Assembly (NCBI GenBank): GCA_903928915.1 | Contig: CAIYSL010000033.1 | Location: 62,001 to 126,000, forward strand | From: an uncultured Syntrophobacterales bacterium | GTDB lineage: Bacteria > Desulfobacterota > Syntrophia > Syntrophales > UBA5619 | Length of the DNA stretch: 64,000 nt | Direction of reading: 5' to 3' | Part shown: positions 9,009 to 17,566 of the stretch, in pieces | Numbering within the stretch: the stretch's first letter is position 1 | Layout of the letters: every line of letters begins with the position of its first letter | Notes under the pieces: model-generated | Database searches by the model: none | What the model was told of the DNA's origin: nothing | What the model saw: only the letters and a program-made list of their open reading frames with translations | Program-made: the position numbers and the translations under genes

Positions 9009-9037
9009 TTCATACTGCTCATCGTACCAGCTGTCAA
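9009..9037 (-). promoter_or_regulatory. Promoter of module 1 with TGGTN3ATGAG box
   Basis: On the minus strand: TTGACA (9032-9037), a 17-bp spacer, then TATGAA (9009-9014). The spacer contains TGGTACGATGAG (9018-9029). The promoter of module 2 has the same hexamers and spacing, and TGGTCTGATGAG at the same spacer position. An operator inside the spacer would repress. Confidence 0.65.
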
Positions 9038-9064
9038 CCCTTTTCACGTACCGGTCACGGGCCG

Positions 9065-10774
9065 CTACCACGCCCGCGGCGGTATGACGGGCAGTAGCAG
9101 GTACGAAGCCCTATCCCCCCCCGTATGGATGCTGTTCTGGGCGCCGGCGTTGTAATCGGCATGGTAGTGGGTGTAGGGGGCGCTGCCCACGCCGTCGCGC
9201 GGCTGGATGTCCAGCCGGAGCCGGTGTCCCTTCCTGAACACCATTGACGTCGGCCAGATCTCCACGTCGCAGGCGACCGGTTCGTCCGGATTCAGCCACC
9301 ACCGCTCGTCGTGCGCATGGTACGGCCGGTAGGGCAGCGAACGGGCGGGGTCGAGCTTGCGATGCGAGGCCCGAAGCCACCCCTTGGTCACGCAGGGGAC
9401 CGGCTGGCCGTGCTGCCCCACCTCGCAGACATCCGCCCCGTCGGGGGTAATGTTGCGGATCGTCACGAAGATATCCATGTCCTCCGAGGTGCTCGACACC
9501 CAGACCTTGAGCATCAACGGCCCGGTGACTTCCGTGTCCTCGGCCATCGGCGCCGTGACGAAGGAGACCCCGGTGCGGCCGGTGTTCCCGTGCGTCGTGG
9601 CGAGCGAGGACCCCGAGGCGACGCCCGCGGCGGTCGTGCCGCTCGCCGAGTAGCTCAGCCGCGTCTCGGCGCAATCCGGCGTTTCGGCGAGTTCCCCCTC
9701 CAGGCCCAAAACGTCCGCGGGCCGGCGATCGGTCCGCAGATGCAGCTTGGTCCATCGCGTCCGCGCCAGCGGCCACTCATGCTCGAAGCGGAAGGGGTAT
9801 CGCTCCGGGCTGCCGCCGGTGCGGATCTCCAGCTTCACCGGGGGCTCGTCCATGATCCCGGTGTCGATCCCTTTCAGCCAGTAATCGAACCAGCGCAGCT
9901 GATCCATCCTCCCCTCCTCGGAGTGGAAGGGGTGAAAATGGGTGCCCGTATGGATCCGGAGCTTCTTATGCCGGGAGGCGGCGTTCAAGAAGGCCTCGGT
10001 GTTGCCGCGCAGGTGCATCGAGAAGCCGCCCCAGTTGCCCACGCTGTACACCGGCACGGTGATCCTGTCCCAACGCGCGCTGTGCATACGCCAGTACTCG
10101 GAGTCAAGGTCGTTGCGCATGTAGTTCCACAGCATGTCGTTCTGGAAGGCGTCGGGGTTGTAGCTGCGCGGCCGGCCGAGCAGGTGGTGCGCGGTGTGGG
10201 TGAGCCACCAGTTGCCGATGAACCCCAGGGCGAAGATGCCGCCGTGGTAGGCCTGGTCGCGGTACTGGTCGGCCCGCCCTTCCCAGGGGATGATCGCCTT
10301 GAGCGACGGGGGCTGAAGGTTGGCGGCCCGCCATTGCGAGCTGGCATGGTAGGAGATGCCCAGCAGGCCGATGCTCCCCGAGCACCACGGCCGTTTGGCG
10401 GTCCACTCGATGGCGTCGTAAAAGTCAACCCCCTCCTGGTACGAGCTGGGCTCCGACCTGCCGGGCGATTTCCCCGTGCCGCGCGAGTCGACACGCACGC
10501 AGGCGTACCCGCGGGGGACCCACCACAGGGGGTTTGCCGTCTCCCAGTTCATGTAGGGATTGGCCTCCTCCTCCAGGTCCGGCGGCGGCACCCACAGCTT
10601 GTCCTTCTGATAGACGCTGATGTTCATGATCGCCGGGAACCGCTCCTCCCCGGCATCGGGGCGGAACAGGTCGGCGCTGAGGAGCGTGCCGTCCCGCATC
10701 GGGATCCGTACGTCCTTTTCCACGATCATCCGGTGGTCCCGCGGCTGCGAAACCGGAGCCCCCTGAGAACTCAT
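9065..10774 (-). CDS. CocE/NonD family alpha/beta-hydrolase (X-Pro dipeptidyl-peptidase-like)
   Basis: A serine hydrolase of 569 aa with the S15/CocE layout: an N-terminal alpha/beta-hydrolase core and a C-terminal jelly-roll (APMAEDTEVTGPLMLKVWVSS onward). The core has DSRGTGKSPG, a nucleophile elbow GISYHAS with Ser as the likely nucleophile, and a His-rich GTHFHPFHSEE near the catalytic His. Substrates of the family are esters or amides (cocaine, cephalosporin precursors, Xaa-Pro peptides). It overlaps the preceding malate/lactate dehydrogenase gene by 4 nt (ATGA), so translation is probably coupled. It is the last gene of module 2 and may hydrolyse the compound or ester that feeds it. No signal peptide is visible. 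Confidence 0.88.
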   Translation of the reverse strand: MSSQGAPVSQPRDHRMIVEKDVRIPMRDGTLLSADLFRPDAGEERFPAIMNISVYQKDKLWVPPPDLEEEANPYMNWETANPLWWVPRGYACVRVDSRGTGKSPGRSEPSSYQEGVDFYDAIEWTAKRPWCSGSIGLLGISYHASSQWRAANLQPPSLKAIIPWEGRADQYRDQAYHGGIFALGFIGNWWLTHTAHHLLGRPRSYNPDAFQNDMLWNYMRNDLDSEYWRMHSARWDRITVPVYSVGNWGGFSMHLRGNTEAFLNAASRHKKLRIHTGTHFHPFHSEEGRMDQLRWFDYWLKGIDTGIMDEPPVKLEIRTGGSPERYPFRFEHEWPLARTRWTKLHLRTDRRPADVLGLEGELAETPDCAETRLSYSASGTTAAGVASGSSLATTHGNTGRTGVSFVTAPMAEDTEVTGPLMLKVWVSSTSEDMDIFVTIRNITPDGADVCEVGQHGQPVPCVTKGWLRASHRKLDPARSLPYRPYHAHDERWWLNPDEPVACDVEIWPTSMVFRKGHRLRLDIQPRDGVGSAPYTHYHADYNAGAQNSIHTGGDRASYLLLPVIPPRAW

Positions 10775-11838
10775 CCTTCCCCCTCCCGTATCGAATGCGC
10801 GGCAGGAGCCGCCAGCGCCTCTGCATCGACCCCCAGCGTCGCACCTGCCGCGCAGACCGCCCGCCAGGTGTCCTCCGGGATCGGGATCCCGTCGCGTTCC
10901 CGCCGGGCGCGGCTGCGGGCCTCGGGCTCGCCGGGAATCAGCACCTCGGTAAAGCCCGCTGCCGGCGGGACGGCCTTGATCCGGCCGAGTGTCCTCTCCA
11001 GCGCCCGGCGATAATCCTCGGCCGGCCGAAAGGCGGCTGCATCGACGGCAAACAGGAAGATCCCGCTGCGGCTGGTCACGCCTGGGTAGGCGTCCGCGCC
11101 CGCCAGCGGTCCGCTCAAGAGCTCGGCGATGACCGCCAGCGCATACCCCTTGTGCCCGGCGAAGGGCAGCAGGAATCCGCCGTCGAAGAATGCCTGCGGA
11201 TCGACGGAGGGCCGGCCGCGGCTGTCGAGGATGGCATTGGGAGGGAGCTGCTCGTGCCGCGCCTTTGCCAGCTTGATCTTTCCCGCGGCGATGGCGGAGG
11301 TGGCAAAGTCGAGCGTGACCGGATCGCCGGCAGGGTTGGGCAGCGAAACGGAGAGGGGATTCGTTCCCAGGACCGGGGCCGCCCCCCCGTAGGGTGCGGT
11401 AGTGGGCTTGCTGACGGTTCCGATGGCCATGAACAGGGCCACGCCCCGCCGGGCCGCGCGCTCGGTGAATGCCGCCAGCCTGCCCGTATGGCCCGCCTGG
11501 ACGACCGAGACGACCGCTACCCGCTCCCGCTTTGCCTTCTCGGCGGCGAGGTCCGCCGCGAACAGCCCCGTTACCTGCCCGAAGGCCCAGTTTCCGCTCA
11601 CCAGCGCGCTGACGGCGGTCTCTTCGATCACGCGTGGACGGGCCGCGGGCACGATCTCCCCCTGCCGGACGCTCTGCACGTACTCCGGAATGCGGAGGAT
11701 GCCGTGGGAGTCGTGGCCGGCAAGGTGGTTGTCCACCAGGACGTCCGCCACCTGGCCGGCGAGGTCCTCCGGCGCTCCGGCAGCGCGAAAGATCGCCGCC
11801 GTCACCCGGTGCAGGATCTCCTTGCTCATCGTTGGCAT
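10771..11838 (-). CDS. Malate/L-lactate dehydrogenase family (LDH2) oxidoreductase
   Basis: An NAD(P)-dependent dehydrogenase of the non-Rossmann Ldh2/MDG2 family, 355 aa. Signatures: AGHDSHGILRIPEY near the N-terminus (catalytic His), GTNPLSVSLP for cofactor binding, and AGHKGYALAVIAELL. The family includes ureidoglycolate, sulfolactate, malate and 2,3-diketogulonate dehydrogenases, so the exact 2-hydroxyacid is unknown. GGAGG lies 8 nt before the first ATG. It follows the isopropylmalate-dehydrogenase-like gene and overlaps the CocE gene. Two different 2-hydroxyacid dehydrogenases behind one carboxylate transporter point to hydroxyacid catabolism. Confidence 0.9.
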   Translation of the reverse strand: MPTMSKEILHRVTAAIFRAAGAPEDLAGQVADVLVDNHLAGHDSHGILRIPEYVQSVRQGEIVPAARPRVIEETAVSALVSGNWAFGQVTGLFAADLAAEKAKRERVAVVSVVQAGHTGRLAAFTERAARRGVALFMAIGTVSKPTTAPYGGAAPVLGTNPLSVSLPNPAGDPVTLDFATSAIAAGKIKLAKARHEQLPPNAILDSRGRPSVDPQAFFDGGFLLPFAGHKGYALAVIAELLSGPLAGADAYPGVTSRSGIFLFAVDAAAFRPAEDYRRALERTLGRIKAVPPAAGFTEVLIPGEPEARSRARRERDGIPIPEDTWRAVCAAGATLGVDAEALAAPAAHSIREGEG

Positions 11839-11911
11839 CGCTCTCTCCTCCCCGCTGCGGCGCGTCTCCGGCTCACCCGATTCCCGGGCGCGCCGCGGGA
11901 GGCGCGCCGCA

Positions 11912-12970
11912 TCACCCGATCGCCGCCGCGACCGCCTCGCCCATCTCGGCGGTGCCGGCGCTGCCGCCCAGATCGCACGTGAGTGTCTTCTCCGCGGCGA
12001 TCACCCTGCTCATCGCGCCGTCGATCCGCCCGGCCGCCTCAGCCGCTTTCGGTTCCGCATGCTTCCGGGCGAGCCACTCGAACAGCATCTTTCCCGACAT
12101 GATCAGCGCGTAGGGGTTGGCAATCCCCCTGCCGGCGATGTCCGGCGCCGACCCGTGCGTCGCCTGCGCCATGGCCTGCCTCGCTCCCGCGCAGAGCCCC
12201 GGCGCCAGCCCCAGGCCGCCGACCAGCCCCGCACCCTCGTCGGTGAGTATGTCGCCGAACTGATTCGTGGTGACCAGCACGTCGAACTGCTGCGGGCTCA
12301 TCGCCAGTTTCATCGCCGCCGTATCGACCATCATCTCCTCGAAGGTCACGTCGGGATACTCGACCGCCACCCGCCGGCACTCTTCGGCGAACATGCCGCA
12401 GGTGAGCCGAAACACCGGCTCCTTGTGGACTGCGGTGACCTTCCTGCGGCTGCGCGTCCGGGCGATCTCGAAGGCCTCGCGGGCGACGCGGTTGGCGCCG
12501 CGCCGCGTGATCACCCGCGTCCCGATCGAGATATCATCGTTCGGTCGGAACTCCCCCGAACCGGCAGCCGCGATGATCGCCGACTGCATCCCCTCGGTGG
12601 TTTCCCGCACGAACAGGATGTCCACCTCCTTGTGCACCGACGGGATATTCGGGTACGACCGCACCGGCTTGATGCTGGCGTACAGCTCAAACCGCCTGCG
12701 TATCGGGGGATTGATCCAGTTCGGATCGTTCCGCGGGTAGGCGCTGTGGCCGATCGGCCCCATGATCCAGCCGTGGAGCTTCTGGAGCGCTTCTTCCGTG
12801 GGGGCGGGGAAGGTGTGACCGTGCCGCGCATGGCCGCTGCGGCCGATGGGCAGCTCGCGCCATTCCACGCCCAGCCCCACGGCCGCGGCCGCGGCCTTCA
12901 TCACCCGGACGCACTCGGCGACGACCTCTGGCCCGATATCGTCACCGGGCAGGATCCCGATTTTCAGCAC
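11912..12970 (-). CDS. Isocitrate/isopropylmalate/tartrate dehydrogenase family protein
   Basis: An NAD(P)- and metal-dependent beta-decarboxylating dehydrogenase of 352 aa. I chose the GTG start at 12970, with GGAGG 6 nt upstream, placing the mature N-terminus at LKIGILPGDDIGPEVV, where family members begin. The family signature NQFGDILTDEGAGLVGGLG, with the metal-binding Asp residues, is intact, and HGSAPDIAGRGIANP follows. The substrate loop (PRNDPNWINPPIRRRF) differs from the classical leuB loop, and no leucine-pathway genes lie nearby, so a tartrate/D-malate-type dehydrogenase serving the adjacent transporter is more likely than LeuB. That choice is inference. Confidence 0.85.
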   Translation of the reverse strand: MLKIGILPGDDIGPEVVAECVRVMKAAAAAVGLGVEWRELPIGRSGHARHGHTFPAPTEEALQKLHGWIMGPIGHSAYPRNDPNWINPPIRRRFELYASIKPVRSYPNIPSVHKEVDILFVRETTEGMQSAIIAAAGSGEFRPNDDISIGTRVITRRGANRVAREAFEIARTRSRRKVTAVHKEPVFRLTCGMFAEECRRVAVEYPDVTFEEMMVDTAAMKLAMSPQQFDVLVTTNQFGDILTDEGAGLVGGLGLAPGLCAGARQAMAQATHGSAPDIAGRGIANPYALIMSGKMLFEWLARKHAEPKAAEAAGRIDGAMSRVIAAEKTLTCDLGGSAGTAEMGEAVAAAIG

Positions 12971-13024
12971 GCTCAGCCTCCCTGCCCCGGCCGGCACGCC
13001 GGCCGGACCCGGTTCCCCGGGGAT

Positions 13025-13999
13025 TTACTCCATCACCACGCCGACCTCTTTGATCACCTTCGTCCACTTATCGTTTTCTTCCTTCATGAACTCGGCGAAT
13101 TCCGCGGGCGATTTGCTGGTCACCACCTCCGCACCGCTGTCCTGGAGGCGCTTGACCACCCCGGGATCGGCCATCACCTTCACAAAGACGGCGTGGAGCT
13201 TCTTGACGATCGCATCCGGCGTCCCCTTCGGGGCGTACACCCCCTGCCAGGAGCCGCTCTTCATCCCCTTGTAGCCGATCTCGGGGAAGTAAGGAACATC
13301 GGGGAGGGTCGGGATCCGATGGGGCGCCGCCACGGCGAGCACCTTCACCTTGCCCGCGTTGACATGCGTCATGATCGACGCGAGGGTGACAAAAGCGCAG
13401 TGAACCTCGCCACCCAAGAGGCCGATCGCCGCCGCGCCCGCGCCTCCCTTGTAGGGAATCTGGACCAGGTCGATCCCGGCGGCGCGCATGAACATCTCCA
13501 TTTCCAGCCGGCCGTTGCTCCCCGGGCCGGCGGTGCCGAAATTGAGCTTGCCCGGGCGGGCCTTCGCATACTCGATGAACTCCTTGACGTTCTTGACCGG
13601 AACCGACGGATGGACGGCCAGCGCCGTGGGTACGTCGACCACCTGGGTTACCGCGACGAAGTCGCGCACCGGGCTGACGTTGAATTTGGGGAAGAGGCCG
13701 GGGTTGATCGCCATGGTGCCGATGTTGCCGAGCAGAATGGTGTAGCCGTCGGCCGGGGCCTGCGCCGCCGCCGCCACGCCGATGTTGCCCGAGGCGCCGC
13801 TGCGGTTGTCCACGAGAATCGTCTGTCCGAGTTCCTTGCCCAGGACGGGCGACAGGATGCGGGCCACCACGTCGGAGGCCCCGCCGGGAGCGAACGGTAC
13901 GATCATCCGTACCGGTTTTGTCGGATAGTTCTGGGCGGAGGCCACGCCCGCTACCAGGAGAAGAACAACGATTGCTGCCACTGCCTTTACTGACTTCAT
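13025..13999 (-). CDS. tctC: TTT transporter periplasmic binding protein TctC/Bug family (module 2)
   Basis: A periplasmic binding protein of 324 aa. The start at MKSVKAVAAIVV gives a proper signal peptide ending ...GVASAQ, whereas the longer frame adds 38 polar residues. The mature protein opens NYPTKPVRMIVPFAPGGASDVVARIL, the Bug-family signature, and has DNRSGASGNIGVAAAAQAPADGYT. It sits after TctA rather than before TctB, a different order from module 1. The two binding proteins are only distantly alike, so the two transporters probably take different, though perhaps related, acids. Confidence 0.92.
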   Translation of the reverse strand: MKSVKAVAAIVVLLLVAGVASAQNYPTKPVRMIVPFAPGGASDVVARILSPVLGKELGQTILVDNRSGASGNIGVAAAAQAPADGYTILLGNIGTMAINPGLFPKFNVSPVRDFVAVTQVVDVPTALAVHPSVPVKNVKEFIEYAKARPGKLNFGTAGPGSNGRLEMEMFMRAAGIDLVQIPYKGGAGAAAIGLLGGEVHCAFVTLASIMTHVNAGKVKVLAVAAPHRIPTLPDVPYFPEIGYKGMKSGSWQGVYAPKGTPDAIVKKLHAVFVKVMADPGVVKRLQDSGAEVVTSKSPAEFAEFMKEENDKWTKVIKEVGVVME

Positions 14000-14116
14000 T
14001 ACACAGACTCTCCTTTCCCTGTCCCCTGCGGGACGCACTGGTACACTCCTTCGCCCCCTTCCGGTCCGTATGACTGCGGCCGCAGCGGGCGGTGACTGAT
14101 TCCCTCCGGCCAAACG

Positions 14117-15613
14117 CTACCCGGTGATGACTCCCCGCCGCTTTTTGAGGACCGGCAGTGCCATCACGACCAGGATCAGGACCGTGATGATCACGAACAC
14201 CAGGCTGAGGGGCCGGGTGAGGAACACCGTGGGGTCCCCGCGCGAGATCAGCATCGCCCGGCGCAGGTTCTCCTCCATCATCGGGCCCAGCACGAACCCC
14301 AGCATCAGCGGCACCGGGCTGCACTCGAGCTTCATCCACAGAAACCCGAGCAGGCCGAAGAAGGCCGTGAGGTAGAGCTCGAAGGGGCTGTTGTTCAGGC
14401 TGTAGATCCCGATGCAGGAGAACGTCATGATCGCCGGGAACAGCAGACGGTAGGGGACCTTGAGGAGGCTCACCCAGAGGCCGATCAGCGGCAGGTTGAG
14501 GATGACGAGCATCAGGTTCCCGATCCACATGCTCACGATCAGCCCCCAGAAGAGGTCGGGCCGCTGGGTCATCACCGTCGGGCCCGGGGCGATCCCGTGG
14601 ATCATCAGGGCCCCGAGCATCAGCGCCATCGTCCCGCTCGCGGGGATACCCAGCGTCAGCATGGGGATGAACTTGCACTGCGCATCGGCGTTGTTGGCGG
14701 CCTCGGGCCCGGCAACCCCTTCGATCGCACCGTTGCCGAAGCGCGACGGGTCCTTGGCCATCTTCTTCTCGACCATGTACGAGGAGAACGAGGCGATCGC
14801 CGGACCGGTCCCGGGCAGGACGCCGAAGAACGCCCCCAGCACGGTGCCCCGGACGATCGGGCCGGCGGACCGCTTCACCTGGTCCTTCGAGGGGAAGAGG
14901 CTTCCGACCTTGGAGGTGAAGACCGTCCGTTCCTCCGGGTCGCCCAGGTTGGAGACGATCTCGCCCAGGGCGAAGACGCCGATGGCGATCACCACAAACC
15001 CGATCCCGTCGGTCAGCTCGATGATGTCGAAGCTGAACCGCCGCCAGCCCGAATCCACGTCGGTGCCCACGCAGCCGATCAGCAGGCCCAAAAACACCAT
15101 CGCGAGCGACTTGACCATGTCGCCCGGGGCGAGGACCGCGGCGACGATCAGCCCCATCATCATCAACGAAAAATACTCGGGGGAGGCGAACTTCAGCGCC
15201 ATCTCGGCGATCGGCGGGCCGAACAAGGCGATGACCAGCGTGCAGACGGTGCCGGCGAAGAACGAGCCGATGGCCGCGATGGCCAGCGCCGGACCCGCCT
15301 TCCCCTGCCGGGCCATCTGGTAGCCGTCGATGCAGGTGATCACCGACGAGGTTTCGCCCGGGAGGTTGACCAGGATCGACGTGGTGGACCCGCCGTACTG
15401 GGCGCCGTAGTAGATGCCGGCCAGCATGATCAGCGCCCCGACCGGCGAAATGGTGAAGGTGATCGGCATCAGCATGGCGATCGTCGCCAGCGGTCCGATG
15501 CCGGGCAGGACGCCGATCAGGGTCCCCAGGAGGCACCCCAGGAAGCAGTAGAACAGGTTCTGCCACGACAACGCGACACTGAAGCCGAAAATCAGGTTAT
15601 GGAACAGATCCAT
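14117..15613 (-). CDS. tctA: Tripartite tricarboxylate transporter large permease TctA (module 2)
   Basis: The large TTT membrane subunit, 498 aa. The N-terminal signature GVLPGIGPLATIAMLMP and the repeat FFGVLPGTGPAIASFSS in the second half are both present, as are LVNLPGETSSVITCIDGYQMARQGKAGPALAIAAIG-type sequences shared with the module 1 protein. It starts 11 bp after TctB. The gap of about 117 bp to TctC contains the TctC ribosome site and no other clear signal. Confidence 0.92.
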   Translation of the reverse strand: MDLFHNLIFGFSVALSWQNLFYCFLGCLLGTLIGVLPGIGPLATIAMLMPITFTISPVGALIMLAGIYYGAQYGGSTTSILVNLPGETSSVITCIDGYQMARQGKAGPALAIAAIGSFFAGTVCTLVIALFGPPIAEMALKFASPEYFSLMMMGLIVAAVLAPGDMVKSLAMVFLGLLIGCVGTDVDSGWRRFSFDIIELTDGIGFVVIAIGVFALGEIVSNLGDPEERTVFTSKVGSLFPSKDQVKRSAGPIVRGTVLGAFFGVLPGTGPAIASFSSYMVEKKMAKDPSRFGNGAIEGVAGPEAANNADAQCKFIPMLTLGIPASGTMALMLGALMIHGIAPGPTVMTQRPDLFWGLIVSMWIGNLMLVILNLPLIGLWVSLLKVPYRLLFPAIMTFSCIGIYSLNNSPFELYLTAFFGLLGFLWMKLECSPVPLMLGFVLGPMMEENLRRAMLISRGDPTVFLTRPLSLVFVIITVLILVVMALPVLKKRRGVITG

Positions 15614-15624
15614 GGCGCGCTCCT

Positions 15625-16077
15625 TCAGAATCCCTTAAGCAAGGGGTAAGGGAGGCCGAGGCCCCAGATGAACATGGCTACCGACAGGAAACTCAAAAAG
15701 ATGGTCAACAGCAGGACTTCCTTTACCTTGAACTCCCGTCCCGATGCGGCCGACACGAAGATCAGGATGAACAGCGCCGGGATGAATCCCGCCACCTCCA
15801 TCGTGACGCCGAACAGCACCATGGACAGCGGCAGGATGATCAGGGCGCGGATCGACCAGTGCCCTTTGATCGCATCGCTGTTGCGCACCCCCCGAACCAT
15901 GACGTAGAGGCCGAAGGCGACGAGGATCCATCCCAGGACGCGCGGGAAGTATCCGGGCCCCATCCGCAGCGTGGTGCCGAAGGGGTAACTCTGGGCGATG
16001 AGGATCGCCCCGGCGCCGACCCCGGCGAACAGAAGCCCGGCCCAAAAATCCTTATTGTTGCCAAACCCCAGTTTCAT
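15625..16077 (-). CDS. tctB: Tripartite tricarboxylate transporter small permease TctB (module 2)
   Basis: The small TTT membrane subunit, 150 aa, with four hydrophobic segments and the TctB-like SYPFGTTLRMGPGYFPRVLGW after the first. I start at MKLGFGNNKDFWAG, with GGAG upstream, instead of the frame's GTG/ATG 16 codons earlier. It lies between the cupin and TctA in the module 2 operon. Confidence 0.85.
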   Translation of the reverse strand: MKLGFGNNKDFWAGLLFAGVGAGAILIAQSYPFGTTLRMGPGYFPRVLGWILVAFGLYVMVRGVRNSDAIKGHWSIRALIILPLSMVLFGVTMEVAGFIPALFILIFVSAASGREFKVKEVLLLTIFLSFLSVAMFIWGLGLPYPLLKGF

Positions 16078-16194
16078 CGACTGCTCCTTTCGCGCTGCCG
16101 CTCCGGCAACGCATGCCGTATTCATCCCCAGCGGGACGACGCGACACCGACCGGGGCGAGTCTCCGGTCTCCTGTTCCCCCCGCGTCGATCCGG

Positions 16195-16593
16195 TCACCC
16201 TTTTGTTCCCGGGTATTTCTTTTCAGCCTCCTCGGCGTTGTCCACCTTGTTGTAATCCTGGTTGAGGTCTCCGCTCCCGGCAGGGTACTTGACGGTAAAG
16301 AAAACGGCCGTACCGTCCACGGCCCGGCTCCGATGCTGGGTGAAACGCGGGATATGGACGAGATCGCCGCGCTCGACGATACGGTCTTCGTCTCCCAGGA
16401 TCATGTGCAGTTTGCCTTCGAGGACCAGCGTGAACTGCTCCTCGTTCGGGTGCATGTGCAGCGGGGGGCCCTCGCCCGCGGGCTTCGTGACGATACCGGC
16501 TTTCATGAATTCCCCCACGACCGTCTGGATGATCATGGCGGGATTGAGCGCGGGGTTGTCTTTCTTCAGCTCGGCGATGTGGTAGATGGGCAT
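16195..16593 (-). CDS. Small cupin-domain protein heading module 2
   Basis: A single-domain cupin of 132 aa. Motif 1 is LHMHPNEEQFTLVLEGKL, with two His and a Glu for metal binding; motif 2 is HIPRFTQHR. GGAGG lies 8 nt before the ATG. It is the first gene after the module 2 promoter and is the counterpart of the cupin that heads module 1. The reaction is unknown. A sensor, isomerase or decarboxylase role for a carboxylic acid intermediate is possible. Confidence 0.85.
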   Translation of the reverse strand: MPIYHIAELKKDNPALNPAMIIQTVVGEFMKAGIVTKPAGEGPPLHMHPNEEQFTLVLEGKLHMILGDEDRIVERGDLVHIPRFTQHRSRAVDGTAVFFTVKYPAGSGDLNQDYNKVDNAEEAEKKYPGTKG

Positions 16594-16635
16594 TGCGTGA
16601 CCTCCTCAGCGGGCAATGGACGATTTCGAGAGCCC

Positions 16636-16664
16636 TTCATAATACTCATCAGACCACCTGTCAA
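16636..16664 (-). promoter_or_regulatory. Promoter of module 2 with TGGTN3ATGAG box
   Basis: Minus strand: TTGACA (16659-16664), 17 bp, TATGAA (16636-16641), with TGGTCTGATGAG at 16645-16656 in the spacer. Eleven of the 17 spacer bases match the module 1 promoter at the same positions, in addition to identical hexamers. Beyond it, 16665-16901 contains no gene and only a weak 5-bp hairpin near 16870-16886. Confidence 0.65.
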
Positions 16665-16901
16665 ATGTTTTTTAACCGTTCGCAGCAGCGCCCGCGCGTC
16701 TCCGTTTTCGCCGGCACGCGGCCCAGGAGAAACCAGGAGAAAAGGCATGGGCCGGGCTGGATACCTGGGAGAAATCAGGGTATCGGGAGGAAGGAACTGC
16801 GGGGGGAGAAGCGCAAGAAGGGGGACCATCCGGAAGGGGAGGAGGGTGCCTGAACCTCCCGGGTGATCCCCCTGTTGTTGTCAGGGATTAACCGTTACCG
16901 A

Positions 16902-17408
16902 TTACCGCCCGGGGCAGTTGCCGCCCGGGCAGGTACCGGGACCGGCACCGGGACCGAAACCGCGCCCGCGGCCAAACCCGCCGCGGCCGGCGGCGTTCGT
17001 TTTCAGCTGCTCCTTCTGTTCCGGCGTCAGAATCTTCAGGCCCTCGAGACGGAACGAGGTATTGATCTCCTGCAGTTGATCCCGCAGGGTCCGCATCTCA
17101 TTCTGCGCCGCCTGGATCTTCGCCTGATCGGGAGTCGCCTCGAGCCAGAGCGCTCGCAGGGCGTCGCGCTTGGCCAGCATCTGCGTCCGGAGCGACTCTG
17201 TTGCCTTGAGCTGCTCGGCGCGCAGCGCCTCGAGCTGCGCCTTCTGGTCCGCGGTCAGGTTCAGACCGGGATACCCCAGGAACCCTGCGCAGGACCCGCC
17301 GCCGCACCCCGGCCCCCTCCCCCAGCCGAACCCGAAGGCCGAGCTGGCGATTGCTGCCACAAAGAGCAGCACCATCGCCGTCATAGTCCATTTCGTTGTC
17401 TTCTTCAT
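16902..17408 (-). CDS. ZraP/Spy/CpxP-like periplasmic metal-responsive protein
   Basis: A small periplasmic protein of 168 aa. It has a signal peptide (residues about 1-28, ...AIASSAFGFGW). A Cys/Gly-rich N-terminal segment, GPGCGGGSC, is typical of ZraP and may bind zinc. The helical LTxxQ core appears twice (LTADQKAQLEALRAEQL and LTPEQKEQLKTNAA), and a Gly/Arg-rich tail carries two more Cys. Proteins of this family act as periplasmic chaperones or zinc-linked repressors of a ZraSR two-component system, and here such a pair is encoded divergently. A consensus-like sigma-54 promoter lies 56 nt upstream. Confidence 0.85.
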   Translation of the reverse strand: MKKTTKWTMTAMVLLFVAAIASSAFGFGWGRGPGCGGGSCAGFLGYPGLNLTADQKAQLEALRAEQLKATESLRTQMLAKRDALRALWLEATPDQAKIQAAQNEMRTLRDQLQEINTSFRLEGLKILTPEQKEQLKTNAAGRGGFGRGRGFGPGAGPGTCPGGNCPGR

Positions 17409-17463
17409 CGTTCATTCTCCTTTGTTTGTGCTTTGGTAACATTCCTCTTTTGCCCTCTCCTTG

Positions 17464-17479
17464 AGCAATAGGCATGCCA
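17464..17479 (-). promoter_or_regulatory. Sigma-54 promoter of the zraP-like gene
   Basis: Minus strand TGGCATGCCTATTGCT matches the sigma-54 -24/-12 consensus (TGGCAYR-N4-TTGCW) at essentially every informative position, with the GG and GC 10 bp apart. It lies about 56 nt upstream of the ZraP-like start and faces it. The adjacent regulator carries the GAFTGA loop needed to activate sigma-54. Confidence 0.8.
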
Positions 17480-17566
17480 TCACCGGATAAAAACATCTAT
17501 CATCACGATATTAAATATATTTCGCCGGAAAGGGTAGAAGATGCTGCCACCTCTTGAAGAATGTTC

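Noticed and set aside
12966-12997. Upstream ATG start for the IPMDH-like gene
   Set aside because: The GTG at 12970 has GGAGG at ideal spacing and gives the family's normal N-terminus; the longer start adds an unrelated MPAGAGRLS leader.
11402-13993. Very long plus-strand open frame (863 codons)
   Set aside because: It lies antisense to the LDH2, IPMDH-like and TctC genes, which have clear motifs. The translation is Arg/Pro/His-rich with no domain. A shadow of GC-rich coding DNA.
13068-15566. Long minus-strand frame (832 codons) overlapping TctC/TctA
   Set aside because: Same strand but a different frame from genuine tctC and tctA; Arg/Gly/Pro-rich composition typical of a shifted frame.
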